A stretch of DNA of 64,000 nucleotides from Noviherbaspirillum cavernae (GCF_003590875.1 NZ_QYUN01000002.1:2666001-2730000), one strand, 5' to 3'. Shown: positions 28,851 through 40,073, counted from the first letter of the stretch. Notes: generated by a model from the sequence alone, not told the origin. A program made the numbers and translations.

Positions 28851-29658
28851 TTGATTCTTGGCTATTCTGACCGGACGCGGTTTCAACCGGCAATTGTGGC
28901 GCCGTGTCATCAGACACGGCTTCGGCTACATACAATGAAACGGGCGATACACCATCCTGCTCAATAGCGTTTTCCTGACTTTCGACCGCAGCGAGAACTG
29001 GAAATACCTCAGCATCTGCAATGGAACCATCAGCGGATGCAAAGTTCATTGATGTTTGATCCAGCCCTGCCTGAATGCCGGTGTGAGCCTCCATTTGTGC
29101 CAGCATCCCGCCTTGCATGCCCTCTTTGGTCATCTGCTGCAATGGCGGCAATTGATCAAGAGAAGTCAATCCCAGATCATCCAGAAATTGTTTGGTCGTC
29201 GCAAACAGCGATGGCCGGCCCGGCACATCCCGGTGACCGATGGCTTCAATCCAGCCACGATCTTCCAGCATCTTGATGGTTTGCGAATTGACAGTGACGC
29301 CGCGAATTTCCTCAATGTCGCCACGCGTCACTGGTTGTCGATATGCAATGATCGCGAGCGTTTCGAGTGTCGCGCGCGAATATTTGGGTGGCTTTTCAGG
29401 ATTCAGCCGTTCAAGGTACTTCTTCATTTCGGGACGACTCTGAAAACGCCACCCCGTGGATAGGCTGACGATTTCGATACCCTTGCCAGCCCAATCACTG
29501 CGCAACTCCTCAAGCATCAGCTTGATGGTATCAGCACCGACTTCTTCACCATTTTCGCCGCCATCCGCATAGAGCTTTTTCATGTCATGAATGGACAATG
29601 GCTCATGAGCGCACAACAGCGCAGTTTCGAGGACTCTTTTCGCCTCAATAGTATTCAT
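28825..29658 (-). CDS. scpB: Segregation and condensation protein B
   Basis: 277 residues. Two winged-helix domains: [20 protein letters not shown] and [20 protein letters not shown] with [19 protein letters not shown] are ScpB signatures. It joins ScpA (kleisin) and SMC to organise chromosomes. The C-terminal 90 residues are acidic and poorly conserved. No scpA lies next to it in this window; the upstream neighbour is tRNA-fMet. ATG 29658 begins at the conserved N-terminus. Confidence 0.93.
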   Translation of the reverse strand: MNTIEAKRVLETALLCAHEPLSIHDMKKLYADGGENGEEVGADTIKLMLEELRSDWAGKGIEIVSLSTGWRFQSRPEMKKYLERLNPEKPPKYSRATLETLAIIAYRQPVTRGDIEEIRGVTVNSQTIKMLEDRGWIEAIGHRDVPGRPSLFATTKQFLDDLGLTSLDQLPPLQQMTKEGMQGGMLAQMEAHTGIQAGLDQTSMNFASADGSIADAEVFPVLAAVESQENAIEQDGVSPVSLYVAEAVSDDTAPQLPVETASGQNSQESNDESAYPQ

Positions 29659-29821
29659 GTGCAATTTTGTGCGTCTTGTTGTTTGGTAACAATATGCAGA
29701 TGCTACAGTCATCGACAGGCATCCGTGATGCTTGCCCGGTTAGAAAACCCGTTTGATGCTGCCTCGCGACGCCCGATTTAGAGGATGTGTAATGCCGAGC
29801 GGGAATTAAGGCTTTAGATAC

Positions 29822-29899
<78 letters not shown>

Positions 29900-29912
29900 T
29901 CTGAAGAGAAGA

Positions 29913-29941
29913 ATTATATCCCGCATCGGCAATCAACGCAA
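29913..29941 (-). promoter_or_regulatory. Sigma-70 promoter of tRNA-fMet
   Basis: Minus strand TTGCGT (29941-29936), 17-bp spacer, TATAAT (29918-29913), 14 bp before the tRNA 5' end. Confidence 0.75.
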
Positions 29942-30078
29942 ATACAATCGGCTTCACATCGCGGGTGATACACTTCGACATGTATATTTGCGACACCCGA
30001 GTAATGCACTGGCAACATGCCTGCAGCGGTAGCCAATCTGCGAGCATCCAATTACATCTGTAGTCTTCTTCTACTTCC

Positions 30079-30654
30079 ATGAACTTTTGCTCTGAATGCG
30101 CCCACCCTGTGTCGCTGATGGTTCCTCCAGATGACAACCGTCCGCGTTACGTTTGCGGAAACTGCGGTGTGATTCATTATCAAAATCCCAAAATGGTGAT
30201 TGGATCGATCCCTGTGTGGGAAGAGCAGGGACAGACGCGCGTCCTGTTGTGCAAACGGGCAATCGAACCGCGCCATGGCTATTGGACGCTTCCTGCCGGA
30301 TTCATGGAAAACAATGAAACCACGACCGATGCCGCCATGCGCGAAACGCTGGAAGAGGCCGGCGCACGCGTGGAATTGCATGACTTGTTCTCTTTGCTGA
30401 ATGTTCCGCATGTGCATCAAGTGCACATGTTCTATCGCGCAACATTGCTCGATTTGAATTACGAAGCAGGCATCGAAAGTCTTGAGGTAAGGCTTTTTGC
30501 GGAACACGAAATTCCATGGGAAGAGATTGCATTCCCCACTGTGGGCTACACCTTGAAGTCATTTTTTTCCGACCTGACCAAAGTAAGGAGCGGTGAAGGT
30601 GCGTTCAGTATGCATACGCACGACATTACAAAGCCTTTGCGACCGCGCGAATGA
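30079..30654 (+). CDS. Nudix hydrolase with N-terminal zinc ribbon
   Basis: 191 residues. An N-terminal zinc ribbon (C4, C7, C26, C29) precedes a Nudix fold; the Nudix box G-x5-E-x7-RE-x2-EE-x-G reads from GFMENNETTTDAAMRETLEE. Zinc-ribbon Nudix enzymes of the NudC/YjaD-like kind cleave NAD(H), ADP-ribose or similar dinucleotides in the cytosol; the length (short of NudC's 257) argues for an ADP-ribose/FAD-type enzyme rather than NudC itself. It precedes aat and bpt on the same strand with a 135-bp gap. Confidence 0.88.
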   Translation: MNFCSECAHPVSLMVPPDDNRPRYVCGNCGVIHYQNPKMVIGSIPVWEEQGQTRVLLCKRAIEPRHGYWTLPAGFMENNETTTDAAMRETLEEAGARVELHDLFSLLNVPHVHQVHMFYRATLLDLNYEAGIESLEVRLFAEHEIPWEEIAFPTVGYTLKSFFSDLTKVRSGEGAFSMHTHDITKPLRPRE

Positions 30655-30789
30655 CTGGGCGCAATGTCCGATATTTCATCAGCAATGCATATTTATTGGT
30701 GAAACAGACCGAAGTTGATGGCTTCTCGCCCATGCAACATCGACCTTGGCTGGAAAGTCCGGCTTTCCGGCACGATTGAAGGAACATGG

Positions 30790-31512
30790 ATGATTTCGTG
30801 GCTTGACGAGGACACATCTTTTCCTGATGTGCGCAAGGCGCTAAAAGAAATAGACGGCGCACCCGGACTGCTTGCTGCGGGTGGTGACTTGTCGCCTGCA
30901 CGCCTGCTCGATGCATATCGTCACGGTATCTTCCCATGGTTTTCCGAGGGACAGCCGATCTTGTGGTGGAGCACCGATCCTCGCATGGTGCTGTTCACCG
31001 ACAGGTTCATGATTTCGCGCAGTTTGAAAAAAACATTAAAAAGGATTCATGCCAGCGCGAATACGGATGGCCTCTGGCAAATCCGTTTTGACACGGCATT
31101 CGAGGAGGTCATGCGCGCCTGCGCCGGACCGCGCAAGGAAGGCGCAGGAACCTGGATTTCGGAAGATATCGTGCGCGGCTACACGGCATTGCATCGGCAG
31201 GGGTATGCGCATTCATCGGAACTGTGGTTGGATGGCCAACTCGTGGGGGGCGCGTATGGAGTCAGCATCGGACGGATGTTCTATGGCGAGTCCATGTTTG
31301 CCAGAGTCTCCGACGGTTCGAAAGTAGCACTTGCCTATCTCGTGCACTTCCTGAAAGAGCACGGGGTTGCAATGATCGACTGCCAACAGGAAACCTTGCA
31401 TCTGGCGTCGCTCGGCGCAATTCCGATTTCCAGAAAAGAGTTCATCGCACGTCTGCAGCCGGCGATCCTGCATCCGCAGATCGAATATTGGTACCCACCC
31501 AAAATATTTTGA
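30790..31512 (+). CDS. aat: Leucyl/phenylalanyl-tRNA-protein transferase
   Basis: 240 residues. [40 protein letters not shown] and [13 protein letters not shown] are invariant Aat blocks; [16 protein letters not shown] and SRKEF close the active site. It adds Leu or Phe from tRNA to proteins with N-terminal Arg or Lys, making them ClpS/ClpAP substrates. ATG 30790 has GAAGGAAC just upstream and begins at the usual N-terminus. The partner genes bpt, clpS and clpA are all within 7.2 kb. Confidence 0.95.
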   Translation: MISWLDEDTSFPDVRKALKEIDGAPGLLAAGGDLSPARLLDAYRHGIFPWFSEGQPILWWSTDPRMVLFTDRFMISRSLKKTLKRIHASANTDGLWQIRFDTAFEEVMRACAGPRKEGAGTWISEDIVRGYTALHRQGYAHSSELWLDGQLVGGAYGVSIGRMFYGESMFARVSDGSKVALAYLVHFLKEHGVAMIDCQQETLHLASLGAIPISRKEFIARLQPAILHPQIEYWYPPKIF

Positions 31513-31593
31513 TCAAGCGACAAAAACGCTTATACGGCCCTTTCCTTACGGTGTAAATTATTGCTATCCGCATCGGAATCAGGTAACAGGCCC

Positions 31594-32319
31594 ATGACGC
31601 ATCTGAAAGATCTGCCGTTCGCCACTCTGCAGTTTTACGCAACTGCACCGTATCCCTGCAGCTACCTCAATGATCGTCAGGCGCGCTCGCAAGTGGCGAC
31701 TCCCTCCCATCTCATCAACACCGACGTGTATTCCGAACTGGTCCAGAATGGCTTCAGGCGCAGCGGGATTTTCACGTATCGCCCCTATTGCGATGGCTGT
31801 CATGCCTGCGTGCCGGTGCGCGTCAGAACCGAGGCTTTCTCCCCCAACCGCAGTCAGCGCCGTGCCTGGACGCGACATCAGGATTTGAACACTTGGGTGT
31901 CCAGTCTTGCCTACGTTCCCGAGCATTACGAGCTGTATTTGCGCTATCAGGCCGCACGCCATGCGGGTGGCGGCATGGACCAGGACAGCCGCGATCAATA
32001 TGCGCAGTTTCTGCTTCAAAGCAAGGTGAATACACGTCTGGTCGAATTCCGCGAAGGCGATGGAACACTGCGCATGGTCAGCATTATCGACGTGTTGAAC
32101 GACGGCCTTTCTTCCGTATATACCTTCTACGATCCGGACGTGGCTGGCGCATCGTTCGGCACATTCAACGTTCTGTGGCAAATCGAGCAGGCAAAACGCC
32201 TTGCGATGCCTTACATTTATCTCGGCTACTGGATCAAGGACAGTTCGAAGATGGCATACAAGATCAACTTCAAACCGCTGGAAGCTCTCAGGCACGGCAA
32301 ATGGGAAGAATGGATCTAA
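31594..32319 (+). CDS. bpt: Aspartate/glutamate leucyltransferase (Bpt/ATE family)
   Basis: 241 residues. The N-terminal block [20 protein letters not shown] and the Cys-rich [20 protein letters not shown] are typical; [20 protein letters not shown] and the final [20 protein letters not shown] form the transferase core. It places Leu on N-terminal Asp or Glu, feeding the ClpS/ClpAP N-degron pathway. AGGTAACAGG precedes the ATG. Only 6 bp separate its stop from the left end of the IS1182-family element, which leaves the gene intact. Confidence 0.94.
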   Translation: MTHLKDLPFATLQFYATAPYPCSYLNDRQARSQVATPSHLINTDVYSELVQNGFRRSGIFTYRPYCDGCHACVPVRVRTEAFSPNRSQRRAWTRHQDLNTWVSSLAYVPEHYELYLRYQAARHAGGGMDQDSRDQYAQFLLQSKVNTRLVEFREGDGTLRMVSIIDVLNDGLSSVYTFYDPDVAGASFGTFNVLWQIEQAKRLAMPYIYLGYWIKDSSKMAYKINFKPLEALRHGKWEEWI

Positions 32320-32325
32320 CGACGC

Positions 32326-32338
32326 TGTAGAAAAACCC
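32326..32338. repeat. IS1182-type terminal inverted repeat, left end
   Basis: TGTAGAAAAACCC, identical to the complement of the right end; it lies 6 bp after the bpt stop codon. Confidence 0.85.
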
Positions 32339-32501
32339 CATTCTGAACACCCGGTTCAGCCTGCGGCGGCATTTTTTCAAACCATTCCGCGATTTTCATT
32401 TTCGGATTCCTGTTTTTATCGAACATCGTCGCTGCAAACAGGCCTTGTCTGACAAGCCTGTTCGCGCGATACCGCGGCGAGCCGGCATTCTTCCGGCCTC
32501 T

Positions 32502-34025
32502 TTATTGCGCATAACCGTGGTTCGCCAGTTTTTCAACATTATGTACCAGGCAGTACAGTTTCCACTGCCCGTCCACCTTGGCTTTTCCCCGCAGCGTAAA
32601 GCGGTGCAACCGCTTGTTGCCGCGCAGGTTGCCAAACACCGGCTCCACCGTCGCAAAGCGGCGCGTGATCATTTCTCGACCCGCATCCGAATCGATTTTC
32701 ACCTTCATCCGGTCAACATGATTTTCGTGGATGTCTCGTTTTCCCTGGAAGAAGGAGACCTGCCGGGTTGCCGTCTTCTCGGGTGTGCGCAAGCATTCCT
32801 TGCGCCGTTCGCACGGCACGCAATCCTGTTTGGCGCCACTGAACTTCATCGCCGCATAGCCATTGATGGTGCAATTCGATCCGTTGCTGTAGAGCCGCTT
32901 GCCTGCCGGACAAAGACAGTGGGAGCGATCCTCTGCCAGCCGGAAATCCGCCGTCTTGAAGCATGTGGATTTCTTTGGTGGTTTGGCTTTGTTCCACAGC
33001 GGGTCAGGCTTGGCAGCATGGACATGCCGGTCCGCATACCGCTCATCCCGCTTGCGATAACCATTGTCTGGCACATAGGCATTGATCCGCAGTTGGGCCA
33101 GTGCCTTCAGATTGGCTTGCGAATGATAGCCGGCATCGGCGGTGATCACCGTCTCGACGCTGCGTAGTGCCTCTGTGGCCTGAATCACCGGCAGCAGCAG
33201 TTCTTGTTCCGAGCCAGTGCCGTGCGCCTGCGCATCGACGATGATTTGCGATTTCTCATCGACTGCGGCCACACCGGTATAGCCTTGAATCACGCCTTTG
33301 CCGGTGGCCATCTTGGCCGATTCATTGTCGGTGCGATTGGATAGGCGAATGCTGCCTTTGCTTCCCTTGCGATCTTCCGGGTTCTTGTTGAGCCAGTCGC
33401 GCAGCTGCTGCGCTTCCTTTTGCAGGCGTTCCAGTTTCTGCGCTTCGCGCTTTGCCAATGCCTCGTCGGTGGGGGCGTTGTCGGCGCTCTGGTGCTTCTC
33501 CAGCAGCTGTTTGGCCGCGTGCTCCATCTTGTCAAGCTGGCGCTGATAGTCGGCGCGCGTACCTGATTTCGCTTTACTCGCATTGGCCGGAAGCTTGACG
33601 CCGTCAATGGCGAACATCTCGCGTCCAATCAAGCCCTGACGGTCGCAAATGAGCAGAACTTGCGCAAACAGTCGGGCAACCGTATCGCCCATGCTCGAGA
33701 CAAAGGCGGCCAGTGTGGTGAAGTGGGGTTGGCTGTCTCCCGAGACGGCGATGAACAGCACATTCTCGCGGCACGCCGCTTCCATCTTGCGGCTGCTGAT
33801 GATGCCCCGGCTGCAGGCCAGCAGGATGATCTTGATCAGCACCGCCGGGGCGAAGGCAGAGGCGCCATCGACCTCATTCCTGTAGCGGGCATGGAAGGCG
33901 GACAGATCGAGTTCATGATCGACCAGATGGCACAACGCGTATTCGAAACTGCCGGGAATGACTTGCCGGTCAAAGTCGACCGGCAGCAGTTTCAAGCCTT
34001 GGTGGATCGGTTTGAATCGCGCCAT
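32502..34025 (-). CDS. IS1182-family DDE transposase
   Basis: 507 residues, full length for the family. An N-terminal DUF772-type domain (LDLSAFHARYRNEVDGASAF) precedes an RNase H-like core with likely catalytic D141 (FAIDGVKLPANAS), D297 (ITADAGYHSQ) and E461 (VEPVFGNLRGNKR). A charged coiled-coil insertion (about 155-215) and a zinc-finger-like block with four Cys (CVPCERRKEC region) are typical. No stop or frameshift, so it may be active. Confidence 0.92.
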   Translation of the reverse strand: MARFKPIHQGLKLLPVDFDRQVIPGSFEYALCHLVDHELDLSAFHARYRNEVDGASAFAPAVLIKIILLACSRGIISSRKMEAACRENVLFIAVSGDSQPHFTTLAAFVSSMGDTVARLFAQVLLICDRQGLIGREMFAIDGVKLPANASKAKSGTRADYQRQLDKMEHAAKQLLEKHQSADNAPTDEALAKREAQKLERLQKEAQQLRDWLNKNPEDRKGSKGSIRLSNRTDNESAKMATGKGVIQGYTGVAAVDEKSQIIVDAQAHGTGSEQELLLPVIQATEALRSVETVITADAGYHSQANLKALAQLRINAYVPDNGYRKRDERYADRHVHAAKPDPLWNKAKPPKKSTCFKTADFRLAEDRSHCLCPAGKRLYSNGSNCTINGYAAMKFSGAKQDCVPCERRKECLRTPEKTATRQVSFFQGKRDIHENHVDRMKVKIDSDAGREMITRRFATVEPVFGNLRGNKRLHRFTLRGKAKVDGQWKLYCLVHNVEKLANHGYAQ

Positions 34026-34096
34026 GTCGCACCCATTCGTGTGTTACGCCATGAACAAAGCATGCCGGCTCTGCCGATCCGGTTTTTGAGCAATTC

Positions 34097-34109
34097 GGGT
34101 TTTTCTACA
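34097..34109. repeat. IS1182-type terminal inverted repeat, right end
   Basis: GGGTTTTTCTACA, the exact complement of the left end at 32326; 81 bp before the pyrD start. Confidence 0.85.
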
Positions 34110-34190
34110 ACCTCAACGGTAAAATAATGCCTTTATCCATGGCGTTTTGCTCGATTGCCTCGTTCAGCCGCCCGCCCATCTTCTACCCTT

Positions 34191-35234
34191 ATGTCTGACA
34201 AGCTTCTCTACGCACTCGCCCGCCCTTTCCTCTTCTCCCTCGATCCCGAAACTGCGCACAATCTTGCATTGCCGGCACTCAAGCGCGCCGCCGGCTTGGG
34301 CCTGACCAAAGCTTTTGCACATCCAAAGACAGATCCGCGAACCGTGATGGGAATCACGTTTCCCAATCCGGTAGGACTGGCTGCCGGATTGGACAAGGAT
34401 GGTGCATATATCGACGGCTTGTCCTCGCTGGGATTCGGCTTTATCGAAGTCGGCACCGTCACCCCGCGACCGCAGCCCGGCAATCCTCGCCCGCGCATGT
34501 TCAGATTGCCGCAAGCGAACGCAATCATCAATCGCATGGGTTTCAACAACGGCGGCGTGGATGCCTTCGTCAGCAATGTACAAGCGTCGCGGTTCTATCA
34601 GAACAAGGAAGGCATACTCGGACTCAATATCGGCAAGAATGCCGATACCCCGATTGAACGCGCAGCCGAAGACTATGTGACTTGTCTCGAAAAGGTTTAT
34701 CCATACGCGAGCTACGTCACAGTCAACATTTCATCGCCAAACACCAAAAACCTCCGGCAGCTTCAGGGCGGGTTCGAACTCGATGCATTGCTTGCCCGGC
34801 TCAAGGATGAGCAGTTGCGTCTGGCGGACAGGCATGCGCGCTATGTGCCAATTGCCCTCAAGATTGCGCCGGATGTCGATAGCGAACAGGTCAAAACCAT
34901 TGCAGAGGCATTGCTCCGGCACAAGATGGATGCCGTCATCGCGACCAATACGACGATCACACGTGACGCCGTAAAGGGCATGGCACATGCGGACGAAACC
35001 GGAGGCTTGTCCGGTGCGCCGGCATTCGAACTGTCCAACACCATCATCCGCGCACTGAAAAAAGAACTGGGCGACGCACTGCCAATCATTGGCGTGGGAG
35101 GAATTCTGTCCGGACAGGATGCGCAAGTGAAGATCGATGCCGGAGCATCATTGGTGCAGCTCTATACCGGCTTGATTTATCGAGGTCCCGCGCTCATACG
35201 CGAGTGCGCTACCGCGCTGCGAAAGTTCCAATAA
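34191..35234 (+). CDS. pyrD: Dihydroorotate dehydrogenase, quinone-dependent (class 2)
   Basis: 347 residues. FMN-binding [13 protein letters not shown] and [20 protein letters not shown]; the catalytic Ser of class 2 is in [21 protein letters not shown] and [13 protein letters not shown] bind the flavin phosphate. The hydrophobic N-terminal helix ([19 protein letters not shown]) docks on the membrane to reach quinone. Fourth step of pyrimidine synthesis. The IS element now separates it from bpt, so it needs its own promoter; none is obvious in the 81-bp gap. A hairpin without T-run follows at 35241-35262. Confidence 0.95.
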   Translation: MSDKLLYALARPFLFSLDPETAHNLALPALKRAAGLGLTKAFAHPKTDPRTVMGITFPNPVGLAAGLDKDGAYIDGLSSLGFGFIEVGTVTPRPQPGNPRPRMFRLPQANAIINRMGFNNGGVDAFVSNVQASRFYQNKEGILGLNIGKNADTPIERAAEDYVTCLEKVYPYASYVTVNISSPNTKNLRQLQGGFELDALLARLKDEQLRLADRHARYVPIALKIAPDVDSEQVKTIAEALLRHKMDAVIATNTTITRDAVKGMAHADETGGLSGAPAFELSNTIIRALKKELGDALPIIGVGGILSGQDAQVKIDAGASLVQLYTGLIYRGPALIRECATALRKFQ

Positions 35235-35310
35235 CCTCCCCTGCATGCCCGCAAGCATGCAGAGACTTCGCCAACTTCAAACCGCAATCGCAAAAGCCGG
35301 TGCCAAAATG

Positions 35311-35342
35311 AAAAAACCCGAATTGCTTGCGCAATTCGGGTT
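35311..35342 (-). terminator. Intrinsic terminator of clpSA
   Basis: A 12-bp stem (35315-35326 with 35331-35342, GCAATTCGGGTT type), loop of 4, followed on the minus strand by six T. Confidence 0.85.
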
Positions 35343-35370
35343 GTTCAACTTTGAACTGAATTACTCCGTA

Positions 35371-37671
35371 TCACTCCACTTCGATGGTTTCTTCCGGAGC
35401 TGACGGCGGAGCTGCATCGCCTTCGGCAAAGTCGAGCTTGATCTGTTCCTTCTCATCCAAGTCGACCGTCACACGTCCACCGGAAACCAGACGCCCGAAG
35501 AGCAACTCGTCCGCCAATGCTTTTCGAATCATGTCCTGAATCAAGCGTGACATCGGCCGCGCACCCATCAGCGGATCGAAGCCCTTGCTTGCCAAGAACT
35601 TGCGCAAGCTTTCGGAGAAAACAGCCTCGACTTTCTTCTCGTGCAATTGCTCTTCAAGCTGCATCAAGAACTTGTCAACCACCCGCAGGATGATTTCCTC
35701 ATCGAGTGCGCGGAAGCTGATGATCGCATCCAGACGATTGCGGAACTCCGGCGTGAACATGCGCTTGATATCCGCCATTTCATCGCCGGCCTCCTTCTTG
35801 TCGGTGAAGCCGATCGAGCGCTTCTGCAGGCTTTCCGCACCCGCATTCGTCGTCATGATGATGATGACGTTGCGGAAGTCAGCCTTGCGACCATTGTTAT
35901 CCGTCAGCGTGCCGTGATCCATTACCTGCAACAGGATGTTGAAGATGTCCGGATGCGCCTTTTCGATCTCATCCAGCAGCAACACGGCGTGCGGTTTCTT
36001 GGTAATCGCCTCGGTCAACAATCCACCCTGATCAAACCCGACATATCCCGGCGGCGCGCCGATCAACCGGCTGACCGCATGACGCTCCATGTACTCCGAC
36101 ATATCGAAGCGAATCAGTTCGATGCCAAGGATGAACGCGAGCTGCTTTGCGACCTCTGTCTTGCCCACACCGGTCGGCCCCGAAAACAGGAACGACCCGA
36201 TCGGCTTGTCGGTCTTGCCCAAGCCGGCACGCGCCATCTTGATCGCCGAGCCCAACGCCTCGATCGCCGGATCCTGACCAAACACGACATTCTTCAAATC
36301 ACGATCGATCGTCTGCAGCTTGGCACGATCATCCTGATTGACGGATTGCGGCGGAATCCGCGCGATCTTGGAGATAATGTCTTCGATCTCCGACTTGCCA
36401 ATCGTCCGTTTCTGCTTGGATTTCGGCAAAATACGCTGTGCCGCACCGGCTTCATCGATCACATCGATCGCCTTGTCCGGCAAGTGGCGGTCATTGATGA
36501 AGCGCGCAGCCAATTCCGCAGCAGAGGTCAGCGCAGATGCCGAATACTTGACGCCATGATGCTCTTCGAAACGCGATTTCAGTCCGCGCAAAATCTGCAC
36601 GGTTTGTTCGACAGTCGGTTCATTCACATCGATTTTCTGGAAGCGGCGTGACAATGCATGGTCCTTCTCGAACACGCCGCGGAATTCCGTATATGTCGTT
36701 GCGCCAATGCATTTCAGCTGGCCGCTCGACAAGGCCGGTTTCAGCAAATTGGAAGCATCCAGAGTGCCACCCGACGCCGACCCTGCACCAATAATGGTGT
36801 GGATTTCATCGATAAACAGAATACCGTGCGGATTTTCCTTCAGCTGCTTGAGAACCGCTTTCAATCTCTGTTCAAAATCGCCGCGATATTTCGTTCCAGC
36901 CAGCAATGCGCCCATATCGAGCGAATAGACCACAGCGTTTTGCAATACCTCCGGTACATCACCTTGCGTTACGCGCCATGCGAGTCCCTCCGCAATGGCC
37001 GTCTTGCCCACGCCGGCTTCGCCTACCAGCAATGGATTATTCTTGCGGCGACGGCACAAAGTCTGAATCACGCGCTCAACCTCGGCTTCACGCCCGATAA
37101 GTGGATCGATCTTGCCTTCGGCAGCAAGCTTGTTCAGGTTCTGGGTGAACTGATCAAGCGGACTTTCTTTCTGCTGCCCTTCGGTTTGCGCGTCTTCCGC
37201 ACCCTCAGGCGCCTTTTGCGAGTCGGTTTGCTGATCCTTGCGTACGCCATGCGAAATGAAATTCACCACATCAAGACGTGTGACTCCCTGCTGGTGCAAG
37301 TAATACACCGCATGCGAATCCTTTTCGCCAAAAATGGCAACCAACACGTTGGCACCGGTCACTTCCTTCTTGCCATTGGAAGCCGACTGCACATGCATGA
37401 TGGCACGTTGGATCACACGCTGAAATCCGAGGGTCGGCTGGGTGTCGACCTCGCTTGTTCCCGGCACGGTCGGCGTATTGTCACTGATGAAATTGGCCAA
37501 CGTTTTCCGCAAGTCCTCGATATTCACTGCGCAAGCGCGCAGTACTTCGGCGGCCGACGGATTATCGAGCAGCGCCAACAGCAAGTGCTCGACCGTGATG
37601 AACTCATGCCGTGCCTGGCGAGCTTCAACAAACGCCATGTGCAAACTTACTTCAAGTTCCTGCGCAATCAT
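35371..37671 (-). CDS. clpA: ATP-dependent Clp protease ATPase subunit ClpA
   Basis: 766 residues. An N-domain ([20 protein letters not shown]) that docks ClpS, then two AAA+ modules with Walker A GEAGVGKT and GPTGVGKT, pore loop GYVGFDQGG, and ClpP-binding IGF in the KRSIGFTD region. It unfolds substrates for ClpP; clpP is not in the window. GGAGGAAGC precedes the ATG, which overlaps the clpS stop by 4 bp. Confidence 0.97.
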   Translation of the reverse strand: MIAQELEVSLHMAFVEARQARHEFITVEHLLLALLDNPSAAEVLRACAVNIEDLRKTLANFISDNTPTVPGTSEVDTQPTLGFQRVIQRAIMHVQSASNGKKEVTGANVLVAIFGEKDSHAVYYLHQQGVTRLDVVNFISHGVRKDQQTDSQKAPEGAEDAQTEGQQKESPLDQFTQNLNKLAAEGKIDPLIGREAEVERVIQTLCRRRKNNPLLVGEAGVGKTAIAEGLAWRVTQGDVPEVLQNAVVYSLDMGALLAGTKYRGDFEQRLKAVLKQLKENPHGILFIDEIHTIIGAGSASGGTLDASNLLKPALSSGQLKCIGATTYTEFRGVFEKDHALSRRFQKIDVNEPTVEQTVQILRGLKSRFEEHHGVKYSASALTSAAELAARFINDRHLPDKAIDVIDEAGAAQRILPKSKQKRTIGKSEIEDIISKIARIPPQSVNQDDRAKLQTIDRDLKNVVFGQDPAIEALGSAIKMARAGLGKTDKPIGSFLFSGPTGVGKTEVAKQLAFILGIELIRFDMSEYMERHAVSRLIGAPPGYVGFDQGGLLTEAITKKPHAVLLLDEIEKAHPDIFNILLQVMDHGTLTDNNGRKADFRNVIIIMTTNAGAESLQKRSIGFTDKKEAGDEMADIKRMFTPEFRNRLDAIISFRALDEEIILRVVDKFLMQLEEQLHEKKVEAVFSESLRKFLASKGFDPLMGARPMSRLIQDMIRKALADELLFGRLVSGGRVTVDLDEKEQIKLDFAEGDAAPPSAPEETIEVE

Positions 37672-37976
37672 GCTTCCTCCATCACGCATTGCAGGGGATG
37701 TCCTGCTTTCCGAGCGTGCGTTAAAACCAGTTCGACTTTCGTGGACGCGATATCTTTAGGATACACGCCGCACATACCTTTTCCATCGCGATGAACCTTG
37801 AGCATGATCTGCGTCGCGGTTTCTCGGTCCTTATTAAAGTACTCCTGAATAATCGCGACAACAAACTCCATGGGCGTATAGTCGTCATTTAGAAGCAGTA
37901 CTTGATACATTGGTGGTGGTTTAAGCTTCTGCTCTTGCCTCGCAAGTACCGTCCCGTTGTCATGCTGAGTTGCCAT
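37668..37976 (-). CDS. clpS: ClpAP adaptor ClpS
   Basis: 102 residues. [20 protein letters not shown] and [20 protein letters not shown] are canonical; they form the pocket that reads N-terminal Leu, Phe, Tyr and Trp. It hands such substrates to ClpA. It is translationally coupled to clpA (ATGA overlap) and divergent from cspA. Confidence 0.96.
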   Translation of the reverse strand: MATQHDNGTVLARQEQKLKPPPMYQVLLLNDDYTPMEFVVAIIQEYFNKDRETATQIMLKVHRDGKGMCGVYPKDIASTKVELVLTHARKAGHPLQCVMEEA

Positions 37977-38337
37977 ACGTCTATTCTAAAGCGTTCAACT
38001 TCTGCGACAGACGCAAAAGTAAGGGGGAATCCATGTTCATATTGATATTACGCCCTTTCGCACCGGTACGCAGATAATGCCCAAATCTCCTAATTCAAGG
38101 AGTATTTCCAGGATTGAACCTGTTTGTTGTTGTATGAACATTGCAAAAAGTCAAAAATGTGCCGAAAGTTGCCTTGACTTTTGTATTTTTTGCAGGAACA
38201 ATCGTATGTATTGACACATTCAGTTGTTATACAATTGTCAATACGAAGAGAGCAGGTGACAAGAGGGGGCGCAGCGTTACGCGAGGCTTCTTGCTTTTAC
38301 GGCTCGTGTGATTGGTTATTATTTGAAAGACGCTTTT
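37977..38337. promoter_or_regulatory. Divergent clpS / cspA regulatory region with a spaced inverted repeat
   Basis: 360 bp, AT-rich, no gene. GTATTGACA (38208-38216) and TGTCAATAC (38236-38244) form a 9-bp perfect inverted repeat with 19-nt spacing, near sequences resembling promoter hexamers. cspA probably has a long untranslated leader, as cold-shock genes often do. Confidence 0.4.
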
Positions 38338-38544
38338 ATGGCAACAGGTACCGTCAAGTGGTTCAACGATTCCAAAGGCTTCGGATTTATCACTCCGGAT
38401 GACGGCGGTGAAGATTTGTTCGCCCACTTTTCCGCAATCCAAATGAATGGCTTCAAGACCCTCAAAGAAGGTCAAAAGGTTCAGTTTGAAGTTACGCAAG
38501 GCCCCAAAGGCAAGCAAGCTTCCAACATTCAACAAGCCAACTAA
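38338..38544 (+). CDS. Cold-shock family protein (CspA type)
   Basis: 68 residues, one S1-like cold-shock domain. RNP1 KGFGFI and RNP2-like DLFAHFSAI are intact ([20 protein letters not shown] start). It binds single-stranded RNA or DNA and melts mRNA structure. The neighbouring clpS-clpA genes diverge from it. A terminator follows at 38573. Whether it is cold-induced cannot be told. Confidence 0.94.
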   Translation: MATGTVKWFNDSKGFGFITPDDGGEDLFAHFSAIQMNGFKTLKEGQKVQFEVTQGPKGKQASNIQQAN

Positions 38545-38572
38545 TCACGCCGATTAGCAAAAGCATCACGAG

Positions 38573-38595
38573 CCCCGCACCAGCGGGGTTTTTTT
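38573..38595 (+). terminator. Intrinsic terminator of the cold-shock gene
   Basis: CCCCGC-acca-GCGGGG followed by seven T. Confidence 0.9.
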
Positions 38596-38699
38596 CATTT
38601 GTGCATTCAACCAACACAAGTCGGCTGCGCCAGCAGCATCGCCCGAATTTTTCAAACATGACTTGATCTCAGTCATGTTTGACTTAGCAAATCACAAAG

Positions 38700-38726
38700 C
38701 AAAAGGCCGGATCAAATCCGGCCTTT
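38700..38726 (-). terminator. Intrinsic terminator of icd
   Basis: AAAGGCCGGAT and ATCCGGCCTTT pair around a 3-nt loop (38702-38726); the minus strand continues with TTTTGCTTTG. Confidence 0.8.
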
Positions 38727-38749
38727 GTCCTGCACTCGTCTCAGCAAGC

Positions 38750-40003
38750 TTACATATTCGCAATCATTACGTCTCCGAAGCCGGAGCAGGACACTTGCGT
38801 TGCACCTTCCATCAAACGCGCAAAATCATAAGTAACCTTTTTCGAGGTAATCGACTTTTCCATCGATGTGATGATTAAGTCAGCCGCCTCGGCCCATCCC
38901 ATGTGACGCAACATCATTTCAGCGGACAGGATCAGCGATCCTGGATTGACATAGTCTTTGCCAGCATACTTCGGCGCAGTGCCATGCGTCGCTTCAAACA
39001 TTGCCACTGAGTCAGACAGATTTGCACCTGGAGCAATGCCAATGCCACCAACCTGAGCAGCAAGCGCATCAGAGATATAGTCGCCATTGAGGTTCAAGGT
39101 AGCGATAACGCTATATTCATTCGGACGCAATAAAATTTGCTGCAGGAATGCATCGGCGATCGAATCCTTTACAGTGATTTCCTTGCCGGTCTTCGGATTC
39201 TTGAACTTGCACCATGGGCCGCCGTCGATCAACTGCGCGCCAAATTCCTTTTGCGCCAAGGCATAACCCCAATCACGGAAGCCACCTTCGGTGTACTTCA
39301 TGATGTTACCTTTGTGAACGAGCGTTACAGACGACTTGTCGTTATCGATCGCATACTGAATCGCCTTGCGTACCAGACGCTCGGTACCTTCCCGGGAAAC
39401 AGGCTTGACACCAATACCCGAAGTTTGCGGGAAACGGATTTTCTTGACTCCCATTTCCTTGATCAGGAAATCAATGACTTTTTTCGCACCTTCCGAACCT
39501 TCCTGCCATTCAATGCCAGCATAAATATCTTCGGAATTTTCACGGAAAATGACCATGTCAGTCTTTTCGGGCTCACGAACAGGCGATGGAACGCCCTTAA
39601 AATAACGCACAGGGCGCAAGCAGACGTACAAGTCAAGCTCCTGACGCAAGGCAACATTCAGGGAACGAATGCCGCCACCGACCGGTGTAGTCAATGGTCC
39701 CTTGATCGACACGACATACTCTTTCAGGGCCTGCAGCGTTTCTTCCGGCAACCAGACGTCCGGACCGTAAACTTTGGTCGACTTCTCACCCGCGAAAATT
39801 TCCATCCAGCTGATCTTGCGCTTGCCGCCGTATGCTTTTGCAACAGCCGCATCAACCACCTTAATCATCACGGGCGTGATATCAATACCGGTGCCGTCTC
39901 CTTCGAGGTAGGGAATGATCGGGTTCTCGGGCACATTCAACGCGAAATCAGGGTTGACGGTGATTTTTTTGCCGTCGGCAGGCACTTTGATATGTTGATA
40001 CAT
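38750..40003 (-). CDS. icd: NADP-dependent isocitrate dehydrogenase
   Basis: 417 residues. [20 protein letters not shown], the isocitrate-binding [20 protein letters not shown] and [19 protein letters not shown], plus [19 protein letters not shown] and the NADP site [16 protein letters not shown] mark the E. coli Icd type. It oxidises isocitrate to 2-oxoglutarate in the TCA cycle. GGAG lies 5 bases before the ATG. A perfect 18-bp palindrome 71 bp upstream may be its operator. Confidence 0.96.
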   Translation of the reverse strand: MYQHIKVPADGKKITVNPDFALNVPENPIIPYLEGDGTGIDITPVMIKVVDAAVAKAYGGKRKISWMEIFAGEKSTKVYGPDVWLPEETLQALKEYVVSIKGPLTTPVGGGIRSLNVALRQELDLYVCLRPVRYFKGVPSPVREPEKTDMVIFRENSEDIYAGIEWQEGSEGAKKVIDFLIKEMGVKKIRFPQTSGIGVKPVSREGTERLVRKAIQYAIDNDKSSVTLVHKGNIMKYTEGGFRDWGYALAQKEFGAQLIDGGPWCKFKNPKTGKEITVKDSIADAFLQQILLRPNEYSVIATLNLNGDYISDALAAQVGGIGIAPGANLSDSVAMFEATHGTAPKYAGKDYVNPGSLILSAEMMLRHMGWAEAADLIITSMEKSITSKKVTYDFARLMEGATQVSCSGFGDVMIANM

Positions 40004-40073
40004 CGTTGGCTCCGGGGTTGAGGAGGAAATAGGAGGATCGCCGCAAGTCAAATTCCGATTGAATTTAACCAAC

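Larger units (their letters stand above)
32326..34109 (-). mobile_element. Complete IS1182-family insertion sequence
   Basis: About 1,784 bp bounded by matching ends TGTAGAAAAACCC (32326-32338; reverse complement at 34097-34109), followed by partly matching sequence with CCGG in both. It carries one intact transposase gene on the minus strand. It lies between bpt and pyrD. No convincing target duplication flanks it. Confidence 0.85.

Noticed and set aside
35241..35262. Hairpin CTGCATGC-N6-GCATGCAG after pyrD considered as its terminator
   Set aside because: No T-run on the plus strand, so only noted under pyrD.
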